A model generated the notes under the pieces. That model searched no databases and had not been told where the DNA came from. It worked only from the letters and a program-made list of their open reading frames with translations. From the NCBI GenBank assembly GCA_902489955.1, contig CABUBY010000021.1, positions 1 to 19,298 of the forward strand: a stretch of 19,298 nt of DNA, written 5' to 3'. Source of the DNA: an uncultured Collinsella sp. (GTDB lineage Bacteria > Actinomycetota > Coriobacteriia > Coriobacteriales > Coriobacteriaceae). Within the stretch, counting starts at the first letter, position 1. Each line of letters opens with the position of its first letter. The position numbers and the translations under genes were made by a program. Shown here piece after piece: positions 6,073 through 14,154 of the stretch.

Positions 6073-9000
6073 ATGGACAACACGATCATTCGCGACCTCT
6101 TTGCAAAAGACATCAACCGCTCCATCAACGGCGTGGTCAAGGTCCAGGATTCAAAAGATGGGTCCATCCGCCAGGAGCTTGACGAGTACGTGGTGACGCG
6201 CGAGCTGCAAGGGCACCTTGCCACGTTCTTCAAGGCATACGGCGATGCCATCGATGTGCCCACCGACAAGATCGGCGTGTGGATCAGTGGCTTCTTCGGT
6301 TCCGGTAAATCGCACTTCCTCAAGATGCTGAGCTACCTGCTCGAGAATCGCCAGATCGGTGGCATGAGCGCCATTCGCTACTTTGACGGAAAGATCGTCG
6401 ACCCCATGGTCGCGGCTGCCATGGAGCGCGCCTGCTCGGTGCCCACGCAGGCCATCCTCTTTAACATCGATAGCAAGGCGGGCCAGTGGAAGCAGGGTGA
6501 TACGGCTCCCACGGCGCTGCTTCGCGGCTTTGAGCGCATGTTCTACGAGGCGCGCGGCTTCTACGGCGAGGACCTCAAGCTTGCAAAGCTCGAGGACTAC
6601 ATCGATTCCCTGGGCAAGACCCGGGAGTTCCGCGAGGCCTTTGAGCGCGTCAACGGCGAGTCTTGGCTCCAGACCCGCGATACCTACAGCTACTTTGAGG
6701 ACGACGTCGTCGAGGTGCTGCAGAGCGTGCTCGGCATGAGCGAAAAGGCCGCATGGAACTGGCTCGAGGGTTCTGAGGACGAGGTTTTGGCCCCTGATGT
6801 CTTTGCCAAAAAGGTCAAGGACTACGTAGACGCTCAGGCAGCGGCCCACGGCGGCAACTTCCGTTTGCTCTTTATGGTCGACGAGGTGGGTCAGTTTATT
6901 ACAAACGACAAGGACCCAAGCCTTATGCTGAGCCTTCAGACCATCGTCGAGGAGCTGGGTGCCGCCTGCGGTGGCCGCGTGTGGGTGATGGTTACGAGCC
7001 AGGAGGCCATCGACAACCTGAGCCTGCCCGTGGGCAACGACTTTTCAAAGATCCAGGGCCGCTTCAATACCCGCCTTTCGCTCTCCAGCTCCAGCGTGGA
7101 CGAGGTCATCCAGCGCCGTGTGCTCGAGAAGACCGCGCCGGCGGCCGATATGCTTGCACAGGTCTACGAGCAAGACGCCGCCGTGCTTAAAAACAACTTT
7201 ACCTTTGAGGGTGGATCGCGCTCCGACCTTGCCGGCTACGCCAACTCCAAGGATTTTGTGGCCAGCTACCCGTTTGTGGGCTACCAGTTTAAGCTCCTGC
7301 CCGACGTGATGACCGAGGTGCGCAAGCACGGTGTCAAGGCCAAGCACATGTCAACGGGCGAGCGCTCCATGCTGAGCGCGTTCCAGGAGAGCGCTCAGGC
7401 CATCCAGTATGACCAGACCGGTGCACTCGTGCCGTTCTGGTGCTTCTTCGACACTATCTCCAAAGACCTTGAGCACGGCATCAACCAGGTGGTCGACCGC
7501 GCGGTCCGTGCGGCCGAGGACGCAAAGGGCCTTGAACCCTACGACGTTCAGGTGCTCAAGCTCCTGTACCTGATTCGTTACATCGGCTACGTTAAGGCCA
7601 CGGTCGAGAACATCTCCATCTTCATGATCGACGGCCTCGACGTGGACATGCGCGCCCTCAAGGACCGCGTCAAGGAGTCCCTTGCCCGGCTGGAGCGCGA
7701 GAACTACGTGGCGCGCCAGGGCGATACTTATAGCTTCCTCACCGACGAGGAGCAGGAGATAGCGCAGGAGATCGCACGCACCCCAATCGATAACGCGCAG
7801 GTGATCGAGTCTATCAAAAAGCGCCTGTTCGACAGCATCTACACCGCGCGTAAACTCAACCGCGGGCCAACGACTTTCCTTTTGACCGCTATGTGGACGG
7901 CTCAATCCACGGTGCCAGCATGGGCGGCATGGAGCTTTGCGTGGCGACTATGGCGAGCGATCTGGGCCGTGCGGACGATACCGAGCTGGCCTTGGCTTCT
8001 TCGGGCAAAGCCATCGTGGCTTTGAGCGACGAGGCGGATTATTGGGAGACGCTCGTCAACGCCGCCAAGATCCGCAAGTACGCCAAGACGCGAAATCTCC
8101 AGGAGCTTCAGCCGAGTACGCGCCAGATCGTCGAGTCCAAGATGCGCGAGGCAGCCTATAACGAGAAAGAGGCCGATGTCCTTTTGAGCGAGGCCGTACT
8201 CCATGCACGTTGCGCGGTCAACGGCCGCATAATTGAGGTCCGCGCGGCCAAACCCGCTCAGGTCTTTGAGCAAGTGCTGGCGCAGCTGTGCGATGTGGTC
8301 TTTGAAAAGGCCGACTATATCGGCGCGCCGGTCACGAGCGATTCCGATATCCGCTCCACTCTGGCGGGCAACGTTCAAGCGGGGCTCGCTGGCATGGACG
8401 CGGGCAACACGCGTGCGCTCAAGGAGGTCGGGGATTACCTCAAAGTTCAGCACCAGCGCCACCTGGATACCGCTATGGGCGATATCCAGCGCAGGTACCA
8501 GCAAAAGCCCTATGGCTGGCGCGAGGTTGACATCGCAAATGTGGTGGCGCAGCTTGTAGTGGAGCAGCGCGCGCAGGTGCTGTTTGGCGGTCAGACGGTT
8601 CAAGCTAACGACAGCCGCATGGTGTCGCTCCTGCGTAAGGATGCCGATAAGGCCCAGGTGCGTTTGCGCGTGCGCATGAGCGACCGGTTGCTGCGCGCCA
8701 CGGGCGAGCTTATGCGTGGCCTGTTTGATCTCAAGACCGTGCCCTCCAACGAGGATAAGCTCGTGGCCGAGCTCAAGGAGCGCCTTGAGGGCTTGCGTGA
8801 GGTGTGCGTCGCCATGGCACGCGACTACTACACGGGTATCAAGCCGGCCTACCCGTATCCCGGTGAGGACGAGTGCGAGAAGATGCGCTCGGAGGTGGTC
8901 GACGTTCTTAAGGACCAGAGCGATTCCGAGGCGTTCTTGACCACGTTCACCAAGCACGAGGACCGCCTGTTCGATGCCAAGGAAGACTTTGACAAGGTGG

Positions 9001-9734
9001 TTGAGTTCTTCGAGTCCAACCAACGAACAGCGTTTGACCACGCCAAGGATTTCTTGAGCCGCACCGAGGGCATCGAGTATGCCTCCGATGACATTCCCAA
9101 CGCTGTGGAGAACGTGGCAAAGGTACGCGAGATCCTCAAAGACCCGAAGCCCTACGGCCGCATTAAAGACCTTCAGCCGTTGATGGCACCCGTCGAGGAA
9201 GACATCAAAAAGCACCTGGGCATTCGCCGCAACGAGTTCTTGTGTCGTATCGAAAACGACCTGCAGGATTTGCGGAAGCAGGCCGAGAGCCAAGAAGGTT
9301 TTGTCAAGCAGGCCAAGGATGCCATCGCGGACGCCAACACCAGGTATGAGTCGTTCAAGAACCGCGCCCATGGCGTCCAGAGCCTCAACGAGCTTAACGC
9401 CCTCGCGGCAAACTGGGAAAACTGGATCGTTGCTGCAACCAACAAGATATACGACGCCGTGGATGAGGCCCGCATGCGAATGGACAACGAGCGCCGCACC
9501 ACTGAGGTCACGAGTACGGGTGAGGTGGTCAAGAAGATCTCCAACAAGGGCGCCGCATCGTCTGCGCCCGTGCCCGCGTCTAAACCCCAGCGCAAGATCA
9601 AGACCGTGCGCCGCGCCGATTTGGCCAAGCCGAGTCGCCTCTTGTCCGCAGAGGACGTGGAGCGCTACGTGGACGACCTGCGCTCTCGCCTTATGCAGGA
9701 GCTCGCTGCAAACGACGAGATTCGTATCAACTAA
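6073..9734 (+). pseudogene. brxC: BREX P-loop ATPase BrxC, interrupted by a frameshift
   Basis: BrxC is the large ATPase of BREX, about 1200 residues. The ATG at 6073 has AAAGGAG five bases upstream. The first frame runs to 8025. It carries Walker A GFFGSGKS (residues 73-80) and a Walker B strand LLFMVDEVGQF with Asp270 and Glu271. The rest of the protein continues in another frame to 9734, with long helical segments and a basic C-terminal tail. The switch lies between 7854 and 7872: the first frame reads RKLNRGPTTFLL, while the other gives NDFPFDRYVDGSIHGA, the expected continuation. Adding one G to the GGG at 7864-7866 joins them as LNRGANDFPFDRY and gives about 1220 residues, the normal size. 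The second half has no ribosome-binding site, so independent expression is unlikely. The cause could be a real mutation, a variant in a mixed population, or a sequencing error. Confidence 0.9.
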
Positions 9735-9743
9735 CTCGCGGGG

Positions 9744-9771
9744 CCACCGGTGCCAAAGCGAGCACCGGTGG
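9744..9771 (+). terminator. Hairpin between brxC and pglX, possible attenuator
   Basis: A perfect 10-bp stem, CCACCGGTGC with GCACCGGTGG and an 8-base loop, starts nine bases after the brxC stop and is followed by TTTATGG. The T-run is too short for an efficient terminator. It could lower readthrough into pglX or protect the upstream message. Confidence 0.4.
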
Positions 9772-9800
9772 TTTATGGCGTTTAGAAAGGCTCATCAACC

Positions 9801-12290
9801 ATGAACGATTTTGCTCTTAAGAGCTTCTGCACCTGGGCCCGCACGGAGCTCATCAAAGGCGTTGAGGCGCAGATGGTGCGCTACGGCATCACCGAACCTG
9901 CACCTGCGCCCGCTGGGTCCGAGACCGTCAACAGCCTGCCCCTAAGCCCGGCTGAGGTTGAGCAACGCGATGAACTGCTGCGCATGCAGGCAGAGGTGGG
10001 TCACGAGGCGCTCTGCGACCGAGCGGCCTACACCTGGTTCAACCGCATCGTGGCCATTCGCTTTATGGATGCACGCGGATGGCTCCCCAGCCGCATGCGT
10101 ATGCTGAGCCGTGCGGACGGCGGCCATGGTAGCGAGGCCGTGGAGAATGCTCTGGACGTGGAGATAACGACGGCCGATACCGATCGCATAGCCGAGCTCA
10201 AAATGGCGGGCTTGGATGAACCGTTGTGGCGCTACCTGTTTGTTGCTCAGTGCGAGGAGCTTGCCGATTGCCTGCCGGGCGTCTTTGAACGCGTGGGCGG
10301 AGCCATGGAGCTGCTGTTGCCCCAGGGCCTCATGATGGCTGACAGTGTGGTGGGCAAACTCAATGCCGTCCTCGCTGACGAGGACTGGCGCGAGGGCGTG
10401 ACCGTTCTGGGCTGGATGTATCAGTATTACAACGCTGACGTTAAAGACGAGTTCTTCAAGTCCAAGCGCAAGGCAGCGGCGGCGGATATCGCACCTGCCA
10501 CGCAGCTCTTCACCCCCGAGTGGATCGTGCGCTATATGGTCCAGAACTCGCTCGGCCGTCTGTGGATGCTCAACAATCCGGGGAGTTCGCTGCGCGAGCG
10601 CATGGAGTACTACATCGAGCCCGACGAGGAGCACGAGGACTTCATCTACATCTCGAGCCCCGAGGAGATCACGCTCTGCGACCCGGCGTGCGGCTCGGGC
10701 CATATCCTGGTCTATGCGTTTGAGCTGCTTTTTGCCATGTACGAGGAGCGCGGCTATCGTGAGCGCGAGATTCCCGAGCTCATTCTTACTAAAAACCTTG
10801 CAGGCATGGAAATCGATTCCCGCGCGGCACAGATCGCGGAGCTGGCGCTTGCCATGTGCGCCCGCGAGCACGACCGTCGCTTCTTTAGGCGTGGCGTTCG
10901 CGCCGACGTTACCGTGCTCTCGAGCATCCCGCTAGGGGAGGACGAGCTGCCGGGTAACAAGAAGCTCACCGAGGAGCTGAGTCATTTGGGCGAGATCGGT
11001 TCGCTGCTCAATCCTTCAGAGGACGAGATCGACGAGCTCAAGGCTGCCGCCGCGAGTTGTTCCGATGACCTTTTTGCCGCTACGGCCAAAACTAAGCTCG
11101 AAAGCGCTGCCGCCATCTGCGAGAAGCTGTCCCATCGTTTTACCTGCACCGTTGCGAATCCTCCGTATATGGGCAGCAGTAGCTTTAACCCCTTCATGAG
11201 CAAGTGGGTCAAGAAACACTATCCGGATGTGAAGAGCGACCTGTGCACGTGCTTCATTGAGCGCGGATTTAGCCTTGCCATGGACCGCGGCTACGCGGCC
11301 ATGGTCACCATGCAGAGCTGGATGTTCCTGGGCAGCTTCGAGAAGATGCGCTCCTCGCTCATCGGATGCAAGACCATCGTCTCGATGGCCCACCTCGGTC
11401 CTCGCGCATTTGATGCTATCGGCGGCGAAGTCGTCAACGTAACCGCTGACGTCATCTACAACGGCCGCGCGGCATGCGAGGGCGCCTACGTGCGCCTCGT
11501 CGACATCAACGGCAGCGAGGCGAAGCGCCTCAAGCTGCTCGAGGCCATCCGAAACCCCGACTGCGGCTGGTTCTACCGCCGCGACGCCGACACCTTCAAG
11601 CAGATCCCTGGCGCTCCCATAGCCTATTGGGCTGGGGGCGGAATACTATCGGTATTTAAATCAAATCCAGCTGTAGGTACGCGTGCGTCACTTCAAGCTG
11701 GTATCACAACGGGAAATAATGACTTATTCATTAGAGCTTGGTGGGAGGTTCAACTATCAAAGTTCGATAGGGAGTGCCCATCGATTAACGGGGTCAAAAC
11801 CACAACGTGTTGGTATCCATGTAACAAAGGTGGTAGCTATCGCAAGTGGTATGGCAACCGAGAAAACGTTATGGATTTCTCAGTGAGTGGCCAATTGGAG
11901 ATGAAAAAGCAGTCAGGATTCCGCCCTGTTAGCCTTGATGATCAATTTAGGCCGTCGATCTCTTGGTCAGACGTTACGTCCGATCGCAATTCGTTTAGAG
12001 CCAACGGCGGACACAGTCTGTTTGAACATGCTGGAAGTTGCGCATTTATAGCAGATGACAACCTGCTTCCGCTAATTGCCTACCTGAATTCCTCTGCAGC
12101 ATCCGTGATGCTCAAAATGATTAACCCAACGCTTAATTGCAATGCGGGCGTTGTGTCAAGGCTCCCGCTTCTCGGCCTTGGTGAAGAGGGCCGTATCTCT
12201 AGCATGGCTGAACTGGCTATCGAACTGTCAAAAACCGACTGGGACTTGCTTGAAACCTCCTGGGATTTCAAACGCAACCCTTTGGTTTAG
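9801..12290 (+). CDS. pglX: BREX adenine-specific methyltransferase PglX, N-terminal and target-recognition part
   Basis: This 829-residue protein is the methyltransferase part of PglX, which makes N6-methyladenine at the host's BREX sites and marks self DNA. The helical N-terminus contains YTWFNRIVAIRFMDARGW. The AdoMet motif DPACGSG is at residues 294-300 and the catalytic NPPY at 453-456. A target-recognition region follows from about residue 612, after IPGAPIAYW. It ends KTDWDLLETSWDFKRNPLV. In ordinary PglX proteins (roughly 1150-1200 residues) that WDF segment is followed directly by a C-terminal domain of about 320 residues, which here is a separate gene at 13163. The start has AGAAAGG ten bases upstream. 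DNA of the recognition region is visibly AT-richer and uses ATA, CTA, TTA and AGA codons rare in the rest of the operon, so this domain was probably exchanged. Confidence 0.92.
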   Translation: MNDFALKSFCTWARTELIKGVEAQMVRYGITEPAPAPAGSETVNSLPLSPAEVEQRDELLRMQAEVGHEALCDRAAYTWFNRIVAIRFMDARGWLPSRMRMLSRADGGHGSEAVENALDVEITTADTDRIAELKMAGLDEPLWRYLFVAQCEELADCLPGVFERVGGAMELLLPQGLMMADSVVGKLNAVLADEDWREGVTVLGWMYQYYNADVKDEFFKSKRKAAAADIAPATQLFTPEWIVRYMVQNSLGRLWMLNNPGSSLRERMEYYIEPDEEHEDFIYISSPEEITLCDPACGSGHILVYAFELLFAMYEERGYREREIPELILTKNLAGMEIDSRAAQIAELALAMCAREHDRRFFRRGVRADVTVLSSIPLGEDELPGNKKLTEELSHLGEIGSLLNPSEDEIDELKAAAASCSDDLFAATAKTKLESAAAICEKLSHRFTCTVANPPYMGSSSFNPFMSKWVKKHYPDVKSDLCTCFIERGFSLAMDRGYAAMVTMQSWMFLGSFEKMRSSLIGCKTIVSMAHLGPRAFDAIGGEVVNVTADVIYNGRAACEGAYVRLVDINGSEAKRLKLLEAIRNPDCGWFYRRDADTFKQIPGAPIAYWAGGGILSVFKSNPAVGTRASLQAGITTGNNDLFIRAWWEVQLSKFDRECPSINGVKTTTCWYPCNKGGSYRKWYGNRENVMDFSVSGQLEMKKQSGFRPVSLDDQFRPSISWSDVTSDRNSFRANGGHSLFEHAGSCAFIADDNLLPLIAYLNSSAASVMLKMINPTLNCNAGVVSRLPLLGLGEEGRISSMAELAIELSKTDWDLLETSWDFKRNPLV

Positions 12291-13140
12291 GTGAGATTCA
12301 TGTTCGAAATAGTATCAGCAAATAATGTTGTGTTTGTTGAATCTAATCCTGCATGGGTTAAATGCGGCCTATCTCAAAAGTCGCTGGCCCCTGTGCTTTC
12401 CCCGCTTCTTAGGTTCTTTGTTGTCGAAACACCAGCTCCGGGGCTGTCTAGCAGAAGCATTCCGGTATCTGAATACGGATGGGATACCCCCTGGAGAAAA
12501 CCCCAATATTTGAATAAAAAACTTAAGGCAGCAAGCTCAAACAAATCTTTATATTGGTCTGCTGCAACCATTGGCGATATGGAACAGGCTTTGCGGTGCG
12601 CCGATTTGTTTGATTGTGGCGGCATTGTGTCAAAGCCCTTCGAGTCTGCGGTCTTTTATGACGCCAAAAGTAATCAAACGCTCAGCTTGTTTTATCACTT
12701 AAGAAATGGATTTGCTCACGGTAGATTCTGCGCGTTTAAAGCAAAAGGCGATATATGGTTCGCAATCGAAGATGTTGCAGGTAAACGAGGGAGCGATCCG
12801 GCGACTGATGTTAGAAGGCTTACGGCAAGAATCCTAATTAAAAATTCGACATTATGTAAATGGATAAAGTTGATAAAGGCTGGGCCTAATATCTGCTGAT
12901 GGGCTTCAGCCTGCGTTGGGTGATGGACTGGCTATGAGCGATGAGTTGAGAAATGACGTTGAGTGCGTCTTCTGCGCGCCTGACGCAGCTTGCAGTATTT
13001 AACTTGCGATTTCGTTGAAACCCAAGCGCGTTTCCTACAAATGCTCAATGCAGCGAGTGATTTTACAGAGTTGATGGGTAATGCTGAGATGACCTTACAC
13101 CCCTTCGACTCTAGTTTATTTCCCTCCTTGACGACTCATC
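11640..13140. other. AT-rich island: PglX recognition region, HEPN gene and spacer
   Basis: Base composition changes abruptly just after the codon for Trp610 of PglX (11628-11630) and returns to GC-rich around 13140, shortly before the start of the C-terminal PglX gene. Inside, stretches such as 11640-11760 and 12300-12900 are dominated by A/T-ending codons, unlike the genes on both sides. The left edge coincides with the boundary between methyltransferase and target-recognition domain. No transposase, recombinase or clear flanking repeat is visible, so homologous or illegitimate exchange of a cassette is inferred. Confidence 0.65.
12300..12899 (+). CDS. HEPN-motif protein nested between the two pglX parts
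   Basis: This 199-residue protein has no full-length family I can name with certainty. The second half contains LFYHLRNGFAHGRF, in which Arg135, Asn136 and His140 form the RNxxxH signature of HEPN domains. Many HEPN domains are metal-independent RNases in toxin-antitoxin, Abi and CRISPR effectors. The end, TARILIKNSTLCKWIKLI, resembles the last helix of HEPN proteins of the pEK499_p136 type. The first half is not recognised. The ATG at 12300 is preceded by AGGTGA at five bases and lies nine bases after the pglX stop, so it is read in the same operon, probably by translational coupling. No antitoxin or MNT partner is adjacent. The gene is AT-rich, unlike its neighbours. A regulatory role without catalysis is an alternative. 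Confidence 0.72.
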   Translation: MFEIVSANNVVFVESNPAWVKCGLSQKSLAPVLSPLLRFFVVETPAPGLSSRSIPVSEYGWDTPWRKPQYLNKKLKAASSNKSLYWSAATIGDMEQALRCADLFDCGGIVSKPFESAVFYDAKSNQTLSLFYHLRNGFAHGRFCAFKAKGDIWFAIEDVAGKRGSDPATDVRRLTARILIKNSTLCKWIKLIKAGPNIC

Positions 13141-13162
13141 AACAATGAAAGGACGGCCCGCT
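12900..13162 (+). other. Spacer between the HEPN gene and the C-terminal pglX gene
   Basis: These 263 bases are the longest gap inside the operon. A weak stem TGCGTC/GACGCA (12964-12987) follows the HEPN gene. An open frame of about 52 codons (TTG at 12990 to TGA at 13146-13148) ends across the ATGA at 13145, but it has no convincing ribosome-binding site and resembles nothing I know. The last 18 bases carry the AAAGGA site used by the downstream gene. This could be decayed coding sequence left by the event that split pglX. Confidence 0.4.
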
Positions 13163-14131
13163 ATGGCCACTTTGCTTCAAGATAAATACGAGGCTCGCAA
13201 GGCTGAGGTCAATGCTCGCTTTGAGCAGCTTCGCGCTAACGAGGAGGAGCTCAACCGAATCTTTGCCAAGATCTACAACATGGAGGGCGAGGTGCCCATC
13301 AAGGTCGAGGATAAGTACGTCTCGGTGGCGCGCATCTTCGACACCGCCGATGAGATTCCCGAGAGCTATAAGGGCAATAAATACGTGCGTACCAAGCGCG
13401 ACGAGATCACCTCGCTCATAAGCTATGCCGTGGGCTGCATGTTTGGCCGCTATTCGCTGGATGTGGACGGGCTCGTGCTGGCCGACCAAGGCGCCACGGT
13501 CGACGACTATCTGGCCAAGGTGCCCGATCCCGCGCACGTGACCTTTATGCCCGATGCCGACAACGTGCTGCCCATTACCGATGACGAGTACTTTGACGAC
13601 GACATCGTGCGCTACTTTATCGACTTTGTGCGCACCGTGTACGGCGAGGAGACGCTTGAGCAGAACCTGGCCTTTATTGCCGAGGCGCTCGGCGGCAAGG
13701 GCACTTCGCGCGAGGTGATTCGCACCTACTTTTTGAAGGACTTCTTTAAGGACCACTGCCAGACCTATAAGAAGCGCCCTATCTACTGGCTGTTCGACAG
13801 TGGCAAAAAGAACGGCTTCAAGTGCCTTGTTTACATGCATCGCTACCAGCCCGACCTGTTGGCTCGCATCCGCACCGACTATGTGCATGAGCAGCAGGAG
13901 CGCTACCGTGCCCAGATCGGGTATGCCAACGATGCCCTTGTCAGTGCCGAGCGCGGCGAGCGCGTGCGCTTGGATAAGTGCATCAAAAAGCTCAACGACC
14001 AGCTCAAAGAGACCATTGCCTACGAGGAGAAACTGCACCACTTGGCAGACCAGATGATTAAGATCGACCTGGATGACGGCGTCAAGGCCAACTACGCCAA
14101 GTTTCAGGATGTGCTGGCGAAGATTAAGTAA
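13163..14131 (+). CDS. pglX: PglX C-terminal domain encoded as a separate gene
   Basis: This encodes 322 residues. The motifs RFEQLRANEEELNRIF, ISYAVGCMFGRYSLDVDGL and DNVLPITDDEYFDDDIV are the conserved C-terminal part of PglX, as are KRPIYWLFDSGKKNGFKCLVY and the coiled-coil-like tail ending at the stop. In an intact protein this part follows the WDF segment that ends the upstream pglX ORF at 12290. It is not a random leftover: it has its own ATG with AAAGGA nine bases upstream, begins at the natural domain edge, shows no internal stop and keeps the operon's codon use. Together with the 829-residue part it gives 1151 residues, the usual PglX size. An ATG at 13145 is also in frame but has no ribosome-binding site. 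The two chains may assemble into one enzyme. pglZ follows after 23 bases. Confidence 0.88.
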   Translation: MATLLQDKYEARKAEVNARFEQLRANEEELNRIFAKIYNMEGEVPIKVEDKYVSVARIFDTADEIPESYKGNKYVRTKRDEITSLISYAVGCMFGRYSLDVDGLVLADQGATVDDYLAKVPDPAHVTFMPDADNVLPITDDEYFDDDIVRYFIDFVRTVYGEETLEQNLAFIAEALGGKGTSREVIRTYFLKDFFKDHCQTYKKRPIYWLFDSGKKNGFKCLVYMHRYQPDLLARIRTDYVHEQQERYRAQIGYANDALVSAERGERVRLDKCIKKLNDQLKETIAYEEKLHHLADQMIKIDLDDGVKANYAKFQDVLAKIK

Positions 14132-14154
14132 CTGCAGATACGGTAAGGATATTC

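Noticed and set aside
7860..7870. Programmed -1 frameshift as an explanation for the two brxC frames
   Set aside because: The junction CCGCGGG is not an X XXY YYZ slippery heptamer, so a mutation or sequence error is more likely, though not excluded.
7902..9371. 489-codon open frame antisense to brxC
   Set aside because: The plus strand encodes the conserved second half of BrxC. The antisense frame has the composition of a codon-bias shadow and no recognisable domain.
11640..13140. Transposon or invertible pglX element with its own recombinase
   Set aside because: No transposase or recombinase gene, terminal inverted repeats or target duplication is visible around the AT-rich island.
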